From contig NZ_JADFBX010000014.1 in NCBI RefSeq assembly GCF_015223055.1, positions 62,001-126,000 of the forward strand: 64,000 bases of DNA. Direction: 5' to 3'. The notes under the pieces are model-generated. The model ran no database searches and was not told where the DNA came from. It worked only from the letters and a program-made list of their open reading frames with translations. The stretch is from Pedobacter sp. MC2016-24 (GTDB lineage: Bacteria; Bacteroidota; Bacteroidia; Sphingobacteriales; Sphingobacteriaceae). Made by a program: the position numbers and the translations under genes. Within the stretch, counting starts at the first letter, position 1; each line of letters begins with the position of its first letter. Below, piece after piece: positions 17,160 through 26,573 of this stretch.

Positions 17160-17486
17160 ATGAAACAAGAAAAACGGACATTAAAAATTAGGGAACTGGA
17201 AGCTGAGTCTGTGCTGGAACGATTTGCTACCTACCAGATCGAGGATAACTATTCGCCATACAAAGTGATCAAAGCATTCTGGAAAAAGTACAACCTTTTT
17301 GAAACCCAGGAGCCCCAGTACTGGTTAATGGATTTACCCAGACTAACAAGGCCTGAGGAAGATGGAGTCGCGAATGAAAATGAATTGTATACCAAGTTTA
17401 ATGAAGATGTAAGGGATTTGCTTAAGGCTATTTATTTTCAGAACAGATACTGTAAAGATTACTGGAAGTCAACATTTGTAAAATAA
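17160..17486 (+). CDS. Hypothetical cytoplasmic protein
   Basis: About 108 residues from the ATG at 17160 (MKQEKRTLKIRELEAESVL). The frame is open to 17001, but the first 53 codons differ in composition from the rest, so the shorter form is preferred. It is rich in charged and aromatic residues (FWKKYNLFETQEPQYWLMDLP; FQNRYCKDYWKSTF), with no signal peptide or membrane helix. I do not recognise the family. It ends 9 nt from the convergent alkB gene. Confidence 0.6.
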   Translation: MKQEKRTLKIRELEAESVLERFATYQIEDNYSPYKVIKAFWKKYNLFETQEPQYWLMDLPRLTRPEEDGVANENELYTKFNEDVRDLLKAIYFQNRYCKDYWKSTFVK

Positions 17487-17495
17487 GTAGTGAAT

Positions 17496-18119
17496 TTACC
17501 TGACCGGACTCTGATCAACAATGGTTCTGAAAGTCAGGTTTATTCTGGGCTTTTTAATGAGTTTAGTGGGAGGGAGGCGATGCAGCCAATTGGTTTGTGT
17601 CGCGTCCTTCATGACCAGTAAACTGCCATGTTCCAAAATAAGCGATACCTGTTGCTCAGTTTGCTTGTGTTTAAAAGAAAATTTTCTTTCGGCACCGAAA
17701 CTCAAGGAGGCGATAGCCCCATTTTTTTTCAGGTCTTTTTCTCCGTCACTATGCCAGGCCATACCTTCTTCGCCGCTATGGTAAAGGTTGAGCAGGCAGG
17801 AATTGAAACGTTCTCCCAACTTTTGCTCTGTCAGGCTTTTAAGTTCCAATAATTCTTTCGTCCAGGGTAAGGCTTTTTTGGTTGTATTGGAATAAGTATA
17901 TTCAAACTGCATGTCGCCATACCAGGCTACTTTACGTTTGGTCAGGATGTGTTTGCCGAATATGATGGCTTCATCACTTTTCCATTCAATATGTTGCAGT
18001 AAAACTTCAAAATAGTGATCGGCCTGTTGCCTGGGCATCAGCCAGCCATAATAATTTACAGTACCGCCATCAGGTAATAGATTTCTGTCTTTTTCCGCCT
18101 CGTTAGTAAATAAATCCAT
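17496..18119 (-). CDS. alkB: AlkB-like 2-oxoglutarate/Fe(II) dioxygenase
   Basis: 207 residues. The catalytic set of the AlkB family can be read: the iron ligands His and Asp in MAWHSDGE, the distal His in NWLHRLPP, and the two arginines of RINLTFR that bind 2-oxoglutarate and substrate. The N-terminal part has YYGWLMPRQQADHYF and the nucleotide-recognition segment YGDMQFEYTYS. Family knowledge: oxidative removal of alkyl groups from damaged DNA or RNA bases. The length fits the ALKBH2/3-like bacterial branch. It is monocistronic as far as can be seen. Confidence 0.92.
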   Translation of the reverse strand: MDLFTNEAEKDRNLLPDGGTVNYYGWLMPRQQADHYFEVLLQHIEWKSDEAIIFGKHILTKRKVAWYGDMQFEYTYSNTTKKALPWTKELLELKSLTEQKLGERFNSCLLNLYHSGEEGMAWHSDGEKDLKKNGAIASLSFGAERKFSFKHKQTEQQVSLILEHGSLLVMKDATQTNWLHRLPPTKLIKKPRINLTFRTIVDQSPVR

Positions 18120-18262
18120 GTATGTTAAGTCAGATGCGTCAAAAATGCGGATTAATTGCTGTAAATAAAACCCGGTTCTTGCTTAAAAGAAAAAAAAGAT
18201 TTTTATCTCTTTTTTAATTTAGCTTTATTTGATAATTATCCTAAATAATTTAACCCAATTTT

Positions 18263-19138
18263 ATGATTTCAAAAGTTGTTGAGCGCCCGGTTATTGGGGT
18301 CGATATTGGAGGTTCGCACATTACCGCAGCTTACATAGACGCCACCGCATTATCTGTTGTTGAGGGAAGTCTAAGCAGGGAGCGTGTACCTTCCAATGAT
18401 ACTGCCGATTTAATTTTTGACTCCTGGGTTTCAGCTTTAAAGCCCTTACTCGATAACTTTCCTTTTGGCGAAGCTAAATTGGGGATAGCCATGCCCGGTC
18501 CTTTTGATTATACCAATGGTATCGGGCTTTTTAAAGATGTTAAAAAGTACGATGCTTTGTACGGCGTAGCAGTTGGAAAGATCTTATCTGAACGTTTGAA
18601 TATCGCGCTTGCTGATGTGGTGTTTATCAATGATGCTGTTGCTTTTTTAACGGGTGAACTGGTTGCCGGTGCGGCAGTAAATTTTTCCCGTGCAATTGGC
18701 ATTACGCTGGGTACAGGACTTGGTTCTTCCAGTAATTGTAGTGGTACAGTGGTGGACGTTAATCGCGCGGCTATACCTTTTCAGGAGAGCAAAGCAGAAG
18801 AATATCTTTCTACACGCTGGTTTTCAAAAAGATATGCGGAATTGACCAATGGCGGGACGATTAAAAATGTAGAAGAACTGTTGCAGGCCGGAGATCAGGC
18901 CTTGAAGGATCAGATCTTTGATGAGTTTGCGGATAACCTGGCTACTTTTATCAATGACTTTATTGAAGCAGAAAAGCCGGAGGTTCTGGTTATAGGTGGT
19001 AACATCGCACGCAACTGGGTTCATTTTATGCCCCGGCTGCAAACACAGCTTAAAGATCAGACCGTAGTGATTAAACAAACTGAGATGTGGGAGGATGCTG
19101 CGCTTGTTGGGGCGGCAAGTGTATGGATTAACGAATAG
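18263..19138 (+). CDS. ROK-family protein (sugar kinase-like)
   Basis: 291 residues. The N-terminal phosphate-binding loop is GVDIGGSHITAAYID, the second is IGITLGTGLGSSS, and the adenosine region is LVIGGNIA. The candidate catalytic Asp lies in VFINDAVAFLTGE. The cysteine zinc motif common in ROK proteins (CxCGxxGCxE) is missing, and the protein is shorter than most glucokinases, so substrate and even kinase activity are uncertain. The start at 18263 is the only ATG before the loop. An exported esterase follows by 13 nt, suggesting one transcript. Confidence 0.88.
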   Translation: MISKVVERPVIGVDIGGSHITAAYIDATALSVVEGSLSRERVPSNDTADLIFDSWVSALKPLLDNFPFGEAKLGIAMPGPFDYTNGIGLFKDVKKYDALYGVAVGKILSERLNIALADVVFINDAVAFLTGELVAGAAVNFSRAIGITLGTGLGSSSNCSGTVVDVNRAAIPFQESKAEEYLSTRWFSKRYAELTNGGTIKNVEELLQAGDQALKDQIFDEFADNLATFINDFIEAEKPEVLVIGGNIARNWVHFMPRLQTQLKDQTVVIKQTEMWEDAALVGAASVWINE

Positions 19139-19151
19139 ACAACAACAATTT

Positions 19152-19967
19152 ATGAAACAATTTTATGCTTTGCTGGCCGTTTCTGTTCTTGCTTGCCAGC
19201 TGTCTTTTGCCGCTAAAGTAGACACTGTTGTAACCCATAGTGAGGTCATGAAAAAGGACATCAAGGCCGTAGTTGTTACACCGGACCGTTATGCGGATGC
19301 GAAAGCTTTACCTACTTTATACCTGCTTCATGGGGCGGGTGATGCTTATAGCGGATGGATTAAAAAAGTTCCTGCCCTGCAACAATATGCAGATCAATAT
19401 CAAATGATTATCGTGTGTCCTGATGGAAATGTAACAAGTTGGTATTTTGACAGTCCGGTAGACCCGGCCTGGCAATACGAGACTTATGTATCCAGGGAGC
19501 TGGTCAATTACATTGATAAGAACTACAAGACAGTTAAAGACCGGAAAGGACGGGCGATTACTGGTTTAAGTATGGGTGGACATGGCGCCTTGTATTTGTC
19601 TTTCAGGCATCAGGATGTTTTTGGTGCTGCGGGCAGTATGAGTGGAGGTGTAGACATCACTCCATTTCCATTAAACTGGAATATTGCCAAAAGGTTGGGT
19701 GATTATGAAAAATATCCGCAGCGCTGGAAAGAGAACACCATCATTAACATGACACACTTGTTGATTCCAAACAAGCTTGCATTGATTATTGATTGTGGGC
19801 GAGATGATTTCTTCTATAATGTGAATGTCAAGTTGCACGACGAATTGGTGTATCAGAATATACCGCATGATTTTATCATCAGACCAGGTGCCCATACCTG
19901 GCCATATTGGGCCAATGCCATTAAGTATCAGTTGTTGTTTTTCAATGATTTTTTTAATCGCGGTTAG
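19152..19967 (+). CDS. Exported esterase of the S-formylglutathione-hydrolase/EsteraseD type
   Basis: 271 residues from the ATG at 19152; the frame reaches back into the ROK gene, but only this start gives a signal peptide (MKQFYALLAVSVLACQLSFA). The alpha/beta-hydrolase features are the oxyanion region LYLLHGAGDAYSGW, the nucleophile elbow GLSMGGHGAL (Ser), and a late acid and histidine in DCGRDDFF and PGAHTWPYW. The family hydrolyses esters, in exported members often acetyl or feruloyl groups on glycans. The location is periplasm or surface. The link to glycan use is inference. Confidence 0.9.
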   Translation: MKQFYALLAVSVLACQLSFAAKVDTVVTHSEVMKKDIKAVVVTPDRYADAKALPTLYLLHGAGDAYSGWIKKVPALQQYADQYQMIIVCPDGNVTSWYFDSPVDPAWQYETYVSRELVNYIDKNYKTVKDRKGRAITGLSMGGHGALYLSFRHQDVFGAAGSMSGGVDITPFPLNWNIAKRLGDYEKYPQRWKENTIINMTHLLIPNKLALIIDCGRDDFFYNVNVKLHDELVYQNIPHDFIIRPGAHTWPYWANAIKYQLLFFNDFFNRG

Positions 19968-19987
19968 TCGCTTTATTTTATCTGCAT

Positions 19988-20022
19988 AAAAAATCCGGTA
20001 TCGTTCTGATACCGGATTTTTT
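19988..20022. terminator. Two-way intrinsic terminator
   Basis: Bases 19988-20002 and 20008-20022 form a perfect 15-bp stem with a 5-nt loop (core AATCCGGTATC), flanked by A-runs and T-runs. It lies between the convergent esterase and ettA genes and can serve both. Confidence 0.88.
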
Positions 20023-20033
20023 ATATTCATGAA

Positions 20034-21713
20034 TTACACTAATTTTTTGTACCTGATGCGGTGTGGTGTCACATCACCTAAGCGTTTTTTACGGTTTTCT
20101 TCGTAATCGCTATAGTTTCCTTCAAAAAAGTAAACCTGTGAGTTTCCTTCGAAAGCCAGGATGTGTGTACAGATCCGGTCTAAGAACCACCTATCGTGAC
20201 TGATCACTACTGCACAGCCGCCAAAGTTCTCCAGTGCTTCTTCCAGTGCTCTCAAAGTATTCACGTCGATATCGTTGGTAGGCTCATCGAGTAACAATAC
20301 GTTGGCTCCTTTTTTCAAAGTAATGGCCAGGTGTACGCGGTTGCGCTCCCCACCAGATAGGATGCCTACCTTTTTCTGTTGATCTCCTCCGTTGAAATTG
20401 AATTTGGAAACATAGGCACGGCCGTTTACTGCCTTATTGCCTAGTTGAATATTGTCCAGGCCATCGGTGATGTTTTCATACACCGTTTTATCCGGGTCGA
20501 GGTCATTGTGCATCTGATCTACATAACCCAAGGCTACCGTTTCACCAACACGGAAAGTTCCGGCATCAGGGGTTTCCTGACCGGTGATGAGGCGGAATAG
20601 CGTCGTTTTACCGGCACCGTTTGGTCCGATAATTCCAACAATTCCAGCAGGAGGTAAAGAGAAACTCAGGTTTTCAAATAAAATCCTGTCACCATAAGAT
20701 TTGGTGACTTCATTGGCTTCGATCACTACATTTCCTAACCTTGGACCAGCCGGGATAAATAGCTCCAATTTGTCTTCTCTTTCTTTCCCGTCTTCCGAGG
20801 CCAGTTTATCATAGTTGGATAAACGTGCTTTAGATTTTGCATGTCTGGCTTTTGGTGCCATACGTACCCATTCCAACTCACGTTCCAGTGTTTTCTGACG
20901 TTTGCTTTCTGTTTTTTCTTCCTGGGCAAGGCGTTTCGCTTTTTGGTCTAACCAGGATGAATAATTTCCTTTCCATGGAATACCTTCACCACGGTCTAAT
21001 TCCAGGATCCAGCCGGCAACATTGTCCAGGAAGTACCTGTCGTGGGTTACCGCAATAACGGTTCCTTTATAGTTTTGCAGGAATTGTTCTAACCAATCGA
21101 TACTTTCCGCATCCAAGTGGTTGGTTGGCTCATCCAGTAATAAAACATCAGGCTCCTGAAGCAATAAACGGCACATGGCCACACGTCTGCGTTCACCTCC
21201 GGATAAAACACCGATTTTAGTTTCCGGATCCGGGCAACGTAGAGCGTCCATTGCTCTTTCCAGTTTGGAATCCAGTTCCCAGGCGTTTACTGCATCGATT
21301 TTATCTTGCAGTTCACCCTGGCGGGCCATCAGTTTATCCATTTTATCTGCATCAGAGTAGTTCTCTTCTAAACCGAATGCTTCGTTCACTTCTTCGTATT
21401 CTTTTAAAATGGCAGTAATTTCAGCTACACCTTCTTCCACTACTTCGCGAACAGTTTTATTTTCGTCCAGCTCAGGTTCCTGTGCCAGGTAGCCTACGGT
21501 ATAACCTGGTGAAAAGACCACTTCACCCTGGAAGGCCTTATCGATACCTGCAATGATTTTTAAAACAGAGGACTTTCCGGAACCGTTTAAACCGATTACC
21601 CCGATTTTAGCACCGTAAAAAAAGGAAAGGTAAATGTTCTTTAAAACTTGTTTTTGGGGAGGATAAATCTTATTTACCCCCGCCATTGAGAAAATTATCT
21701 TTTCGTCTGACAT
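20034..21713 (-). CDS. ettA: Energy-dependent translational throttle protein EttA (ABC-F)
   Basis: 559 residues, the usual length. Two ABC cassettes without membrane segments: Walker A GLNGSGKSS and GPNGAGKTT, signatures LSGGERRRVAMCRL and LSGGERNRVHLAI, and Walker B runs ending LLLDEPTNHLD and LLLDEPTNDID. Between them lies the linker with basic helices (KRQKTLERELEWVRM). EttA binds the ribosomal E site and controls entry into elongation according to ADP/ATP ratio. A TATCTTTG -7 box lies upstream on the minus strand at 21798-21791. Confidence 0.96.
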   Translation of the reverse strand: MSDEKIIFSMAGVNKIYPPQKQVLKNIYLSFFYGAKIGVIGLNGSGKSSVLKIIAGIDKAFQGEVVFSPGYTVGYLAQEPELDENKTVREVVEEGVAEITAILKEYEEVNEAFGLEENYSDADKMDKLMARQGELQDKIDAVNAWELDSKLERAMDALRCPDPETKIGVLSGGERRRVAMCRLLLQEPDVLLLDEPTNHLDAESIDWLEQFLQNYKGTVIAVTHDRYFLDNVAGWILELDRGEGIPWKGNYSSWLDQKAKRLAQEEKTESKRQKTLERELEWVRMAPKARHAKSKARLSNYDKLASEDGKEREDKLELFIPAGPRLGNVVIEANEVTKSYGDRILFENLSFSLPPAGIVGIIGPNGAGKTTLFRLITGQETPDAGTFRVGETVALGYVDQMHNDLDPDKTVYENITDGLDNIQLGNKAVNGRAYVSKFNFNGGDQQKKVGILSGGERNRVHLAITLKKGANVLLLDEPTNDIDVNTLRALEEALENFGGCAVVISHDRWFLDRICTHILAFEGNSQVYFFEGNYSDYEENRKKRLGDVTPHRIRYKKLV

Positions 21714-21790
21714 AATTATTTTATAGTGTATAGCCTTTTTATGACTTATAAATCGTTTAAATGACCAATTATTTCTGGATTGGTTGCCTG

Positions 21791-21798
21791 CAAAGATA
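21791..21798 (-). promoter_or_regulatory. -7 box (TATCTTTG) upstream of ettA
   Basis: The minus strand reads TATCTTTG, an exact TAnnTTTG match, 78 nt before the ettA start. No well-spaced -33 element is obvious. Confidence 0.5.
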
Positions 21799-21924
21799 AG
21801 ACTTTGTTACTGATCACCCAGCAATCAGGAATCAATATCGCTTAGGATCGTTTGATCAATGATTAAAATGAATGGGTAACATTTTTTGATTTGAATTGAT
21901 ATCAATCAAATAAACAACCAAATC

Positions 21925-23562
21925 ATGAAAACTTTTACTAAAATTGCCTGTGCTTTGTTGCTTTCTGCAAGTGTAGGTTACGCTCAAATTCCTGGACAGC
22001 CGATCAAAGGAGTCATTGTACGGGGTGGCAAAAAACCTGGAGGTAATATGCTGATTTCCTTTGGTGCTGGAAGCAATAATCCTGGTCAGGATGTTAAAAA
22101 TAACTATGGCATTAATAAGGGATTGGCGCTCAATGCCAGTCTGTATGTACCTATGGCAGGTAATTGGGAAAGTTCAACTTCAGAAACCATTTTTAGCATT
22201 GGTCTGAATGCCGGAGCGGAGTATTTTAAAGGTGATTTGCGTGCATATCCTTCAAATTATCCTGGTTATGGTATCATTGGCCAGTCTGGTCAGACTTCAT
22301 ACGCAACCAGACCTGTTGATAGCAAGGTGCCTGTTTACCAGGCAGAAGCGGGTATGCAAGCCAATTTTTCTTTCGGTAAGCTGACCATTTCTCCAATCTT
22401 AAATGCAGGCTACAGGTCTATTAAACAAACCGAACTTCAGTTTAGCCAAAACAATACGGTAAATGGGCAAAGTTACACTTACAATTTATACAGTCAGCCT
22501 TCAGGTAAAATTACGGGCTTAGCCTTGATGCCAAAACTGCGTGTCGCTTATTTTCCAGGTAAACTGGGATTTTATGTGGAGGGTAATTATACTTCGGGAC
22601 CAGATTTGAAGCGTGATGGAACTGTGTTTAAACCTCAGGGAAAACCAAATGACCAGGGTTTGTATAACTTAGATCAGATGCAAATGGGAACTACGGTGTC
22701 ATCAGCGACCAAGGCTATGTCGTACCAAAGCATGGGATTTAAGGTAGGGATGAGTTTGGCAATTGGTAAGGTCAGGAGGAGCAGAGCTTCTGCTTCAACT
22801 CCATCTGCTCCGGCAATTGCCAGTGCAAAAGACCAGGATGCGGGGACGGTTGGTTCATTGTCGGCATTGCTGTTTCCGGTTAATAACCAGCAACAGGTTA
22901 TTCCAGCATCGATTACTGGCGGAAAGGCAATTGCTTTAAGCAATTATGAAGGACAAGGTGATGAAAATACAAAGGCTGTGTTCGTAGAACCATTGATGGT
23001 TTCATTTGCTACGAAAAGTGCTGAATTCAAAAAAAGGCTGAAAAATGATGAGGTTTCGCTGGGTTATACTTTAAAACAAGATGGAAATGGCAGGTTGTTT
23101 GCCATGCCCTTCCCTATATTTCATGTTGCACCAGTAGGCCGTGTATTGATGGGCTGCGACAATTGTAACGGTTGTGATGATGGTGGCTGTGGTGGTACGA
23201 GTTTTTGTTTCAGGTTGATCCCGATTGAGAAAGATACGTTGAGTGGTGCAATGGTGCTGGACGATGATAAGACGCCTATAAAACATCACCCGACCGTCCG
23301 TAAAGTTTATGGTAAAGCGACAAACCTGGGTAGTTATACTTACCAGACTTTTTATAACGGAGAGCCGGTGAGTGTAACGATCGAATATGCTTTGAATTAT
23401 TTCAGTCACCCGCAACCGCAAAATAGACCAACAGGAAAATGGTGCGGCTGTTGCATTGGTAAATACTGTTTTGCCTGGTGGACCACAAATTTAAATGCAG
23501 ATTGTTCTGAATTATGCAATAAATTGAATACGATGTACGACAAGATGAAAAGTGCACAGTAA
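21925..23562 (+). CDS. Exported protein with barrel-like N-terminal half and cysteine-rich C-terminal half
   Basis: 545 residues, family not recognised. A signal peptide (MKTFTKIACALLLSASVGYAQ) is followed by about 260 residues of strand-like repeats (NISFGLN-type segments such as FSIGLNAGAEYF and MGFKVGMSLAIGKV) that resemble an outer-membrane beta-barrel. An Ala/Ser/Pro linker comes next (near residue 290), and then a domain with two cysteine clusters: about residues 411-431 (CDNCNGCDDGGCGG and FCF) and 507-530 (CGCCIGKYC, then two more). In an exported protein these may be disulfides or metal sites. No neighbour explains it. Confidence 0.75.
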   Translation: MKTFTKIACALLLSASVGYAQIPGQPIKGVIVRGGKKPGGNMLISFGAGSNNPGQDVKNNYGINKGLALNASLYVPMAGNWESSTSETIFSIGLNAGAEYFKGDLRAYPSNYPGYGIIGQSGQTSYATRPVDSKVPVYQAEAGMQANFSFGKLTISPILNAGYRSIKQTELQFSQNNTVNGQSYTYNLYSQPSGKITGLALMPKLRVAYFPGKLGFYVEGNYTSGPDLKRDGTVFKPQGKPNDQGLYNLDQMQMGTTVSSATKAMSYQSMGFKVGMSLAIGKVRRSRASASTPSAPAIASAKDQDAGTVGSLSALLFPVNNQQQVIPASITGGKAIALSNYEGQGDENTKAVFVEPLMVSFATKSAEFKKRLKNDEVSLGYTLKQDGNGRLFAMPFPIFHVAPVGRVLMGCDNCNGCDDGGCGGTSFCFRLIPIEKDTLSGAMVLDDDKTPIKHHPTVRKVYGKATNLGSYTYQTFYNGEPVSVTIEYALNYFSHPQPQNRPTGKWCGCCIGKYCFAWWTTNLNADCSELCNKLNTMYDKMKSAQ

Positions 23563-23593
23563 GCAGATATACCGGAAATTAGAAAACGATTAT

Positions 23594-23636
23594 CTTAAAG
23601 CAATATAGGTTAATAACTAATCTATATTGCTTTAAG
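23594..23636. terminator. Two-way hairpin after the efflux operon
   Basis: CTTAAAGCAATATAG (23594-23608) and its exact complement (23622-23636) form a 15-bp stem with a 13-nt loop, between the convergent cysteine-rich gene and tolC-like gene. T-runs are short, so strength is uncertain. Confidence 0.6.
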
Positions 23637-23662
23637 TTAGATGAGGGAAGCTGGTAATGGTA

Positions 23663-24970
23663 TTATAAGCTTCCATTCGCTCTTAAGTAATCGGTTTTTG
23701 CCAGGAGATAATCGTAAACAGTTTTAACGTAATTCTGCTCGGCTGTACTGAGTGATTTCTCGGTATCAAGTAGATGTCTATATAATAAAGCGCCGAATTT
23801 ATATTGTTGTTTTTGTGTGTTATAGATAAGTCTCGATAAATCGTAATTGCTTTTGGCGGTCTGCATATTCTTAGCCGCATTACTTAATGTAGTGGTGGCA
23901 TTTTGAATTTCATAATTGATATCGGCATTTTTTTGTTTCAGTAGTAATGCCGTTTGTTTGTCCTTTAGTGTGAATTCTTTCAGATTTGCTTTGTTTTTAA
24001 ATATCAGGCTTATTGGTACATTTAGTTTTAAGCCCAGATAGCTAAATGGCGACCACATTTTTGTCGTGGAATAGTTGAAATTATCATTTAGAAACTGCTG
24101 CGAATAGTTGGCAAACAAAGAGATTACAGGAAGATTGCTTTGTCTTATTTTTTGTTTCTGCAGTTTGATGTCCTCCTGCTGCAACTGCAGCAGTCTGATT
24201 TCTGTGCGTGAAGGACCGGCCGCTTCCATTAGAATTTGTTTGTCTGCGATGATGGTGTCTGTAAGCACAAGGTTAAGGCTGTTGCTAATGTTGAGCTGGT
24301 AACTTAATTTTTTGAGACTCAGTTCGTACTGCTGCCGTTCTTTTTCAGATTCTGTTTGGGCATTCTGATAATCAAGTTTTGCTTTAAGCAGATCATTTTC
24401 TAATAATGCGCCAGCCTTGAAAGTCGCAGTTGCGACGGTATAATAATCCTGGTACCGATTTTGGTTATCGATCATAATTTTCAACTGCAGCGCTTTTAAC
24501 TGTACATTGAGATAGGAGTAGTTAACTTGAGTTTTGATCTCAATTTCGTAAGCCCTGTTCCTTTCTTCTTGAGTAGCCAGATCATTTCGCGCAATTTTGA
24601 TATCTGTTGTAAGGTTGGGTTTAAAAATCGGCTGATCTAATTCAATATCAAATATGGTGGTGTTTTTAGAACCCAGGGCCAACAATTGTGGTTGGCTCGA
24701 ACCAGAAAATCCAGTGGGGATGAGCGTGGCTTGTAACTGCGTGTTGTACCTGATCGTACCACCTGCACTGAGGTCTGGTAGCCATTCGTTCCTGGTTTTG
24801 ACGATGTTATTGTTGGCAATGTCAATGTCATATTGATTGGCGTGTATATCAAATCTGTTTTTTAATGCAAGTGCCTGGGCCTGTTGCAGACTAATCTTTA
24901 AGGTATCAGTATTTTGGGCCACTGCTGAAAGGTATAACAGCATGAAGATTAAGGTCATGTATCGTTTCAT
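23663..24970 (-). CDS. TolC-family outer membrane efflux channel
   Basis: 435 residues from the ATG at 24970, which gives a signal peptide (MKRYMTLIFMLLYLSAVAQ). The longer frame to 25054 would overlap the MFS gene and lacks a signal. The protein has the duplicated outer-membrane-efflux pattern: LKISLQQAQALALKNRFDI near the start, long coiled-coil helices (QNAQTESEKERQQYELSLKKL), and a second repeat with LLLKQKNADINYEIQNA and YKFGALLYRHLLDTEKSL. Together with the MFS pump and HlyD adaptor just upstream it completes a tripartite exporter across both membranes. Confidence 0.92.
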   Translation of the reverse strand: MKRYMTLIFMLLYLSAVAQNTDTLKISLQQAQALALKNRFDIHANQYDIDIANNNIVKTRNEWLPDLSAGGTIRYNTQLQATLIPTGFSGSSQPQLLALGSKNTTIFDIELDQPIFKPNLTTDIKIARNDLATQEERNRAYEIEIKTQVNYSYLNVQLKALQLKIMIDNQNRYQDYYTVATATFKAGALLENDLLKAKLDYQNAQTESEKERQQYELSLKKLSYQLNISNSLNLVLTDTIIADKQILMEAAGPSRTEIRLLQLQQEDIKLQKQKIRQSNLPVISLFANYSQQFLNDNFNYSTTKMWSPFSYLGLKLNVPISLIFKNKANLKEFTLKDKQTALLLKQKNADINYEIQNATTTLSNAAKNMQTAKSNYDLSRLIYNTQKQQYKFGALLYRHLLDTEKSLSTAEQNYVKTVYDYLLAKTDYLRANGSL

Positions 24971-24989
24971 TTGGTGAAATTTAATAAAG

Positions 24990-26573
24990 TTAGTGTGCAT
25001 CCATAGATACACTGGAATTGTTGTCTTTTTTCTTGTGTTTGATAAGCAAAACAATGGGAATAGCCGCTAGTAGTGAAATGGCAACAAACATAAATCCATG
25101 GTTGTAACTGACGAGCGCCTGCTGTTTGGTAAGGGTATGGTTCATCAGCTGATATGCGGCTGCCGCAGACTCATCTGTTGAATACCCCGCGTCTGAAAAT
25201 AATTGAGTAAAACCACTGAGTCTTTCTGTGCTGATTGGATTATACTCACTGATATTACCAATCATTGTACTTCGGACAAAGGCGTTTTCCTGGTTTACAT
25301 AAATATTCATCAAAGCCACTCCAATGGCACCACCCATTTGACGGAACATATTGGTTAAACCAGCTGCCTGGGCAAGATCTTTACCGGTAAGGCCAGCCAT
25401 AGCAAGGTCAAAAATCGGTAGAACCATAAACATGATTCCGACACTGCGAATCATGAATGGCCAGAAGAAATTGCTGCTATTGCTTTCTGGAGATGAATAA
25501 GACAGCATGACCAGGTAAAGGATATTCAATACAATACCAATTAGGATGAGAATTTTAGGATTTGCTCCTTTTTCCATGGCTTTCTTTCCGATGATCATGC
25601 CGACAATGATAAAGAGCGAGCTTGGAATCATGAAAGCGCCAGTTTGAGTGGCAGACCAATCGAGCGATGTTTGTACAAAAAGAGGGAAAATAAAAATTGT
25701 ACCGGTCAGGATCATTCCGATGATCAGGTTCATCACATTACCCATTAACAGGTTAAAGCTTCGATACAAGCGAAGGTCTACCGCAGGGAAATCGATACTG
25801 AGTTCACGGATAATAAAAGCGATAATACCAAGCGTCGCTGTGATTGTAAAGAAGATAATTTCATGACTTTCAAACCAGTCGGCCGCAGTTCCTTCTTCCA
25901 GAACATATTGAAGGCTGCCAATACCGATGACCAGGAATAAAATGCCCCACCAGTCTATTTTTGGTTTGGGAACCCCTTCCAGGTTGGGGATATATTTCCA
26001 GGATAAAATACTAGCGACTACACCGATGGGAAGGTTAATGAAAAATACCCAGTGCCAGGAAAAATTATCTGTAATATACCCGCCTAATATAGGGCCGAAT
26101 GCGGGTCCGACAATGATACCCATCCCATAAATCATCATTCCCGTCATCCGTTTTTCGGGTGGAAATGCACCCAGAATCACTCCTTGTGCTGTTGATAATA
26201 GTCCCCCACCGCCCAATCCCTGAATGAAACGCCAGAATACGAGGGTCCAGAGACTGTCAGATAGTCCGCACATTAAAGAGGCAAAGGTAAACAGGAGTAC
26301 TGATGCGGTAAAATAGGTTTTGCGGCCGAAGAGATTGGAAAGCATGCCTGATAGCGGTATGATGGTTACGTTCGCAATGCTATAGGCAGTGATGACCCAG
26401 GCTATTTCTGTTGTGGTAGCCCCAATATTCCCGCTGATCTCACGCAGAGATACGTTAACTACGGTGGTATCTATCAATTCGATGATGGCACAGGAGATTG
26501 CCGTAGCAATGAGAATTGCTTTTGTCAGACCAGTTGGATAGCTGATGGCTTGTTGTTGGACTTCAGTTTCCAT
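24990..26573 (-). CDS. DHA2-family (EmrB/QacA-type) drug efflux MFS transporter
   Basis: 527 residues with about 14 membrane helices. Motif A is LSGMLSNLFGRKTYF, and the antiporter motif C region is YGMGIIVGPAFGPILGGYI. The first helix contains AIIELIDTTVVNVSLREI, with the acid common in DHA2 pumps. It exports lipophilic drugs using the proton gradient. Its start codon overlaps the stop of the HlyD gene, and the TolC gene follows within 20 nt, so the three are co-transcribed. Confidence 0.94.
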   Translation of the reverse strand: METEVQQQAISYPTGLTKAILIATAISCAIIELIDTTVVNVSLREISGNIGATTTEIAWVITAYSIANVTIIPLSGMLSNLFGRKTYFTASVLLFTFASLMCGLSDSLWTLVFWRFIQGLGGGGLLSTAQGVILGAFPPEKRMTGMMIYGMGIIVGPAFGPILGGYITDNFSWHWVFFINLPIGVVASILSWKYIPNLEGVPKPKIDWWGILFLVIGIGSLQYVLEEGTAADWFESHEIIFFTITATLGIIAFIIRELSIDFPAVDLRLYRSFNLLMGNVMNLIIGMILTGTIFIFPLFVQTSLDWSATQTGAFMIPSSLFIIVGMIIGKKAMEKGANPKILILIGIVLNILYLVMLSYSSPESNSSNFFWPFMIRSVGIMFMVLPIFDLAMAGLTGKDLAQAAGLTNMFRQMGGAIGVALMNIYVNQENAFVRSTMIGNISEYNPISTERLSGFTQLFSDAGYSTDESAAAAYQLMNHTLTKQQALVSYNHGFMFVAISLLAAIPIVLLIKHKKKDNNSSVSMDAH

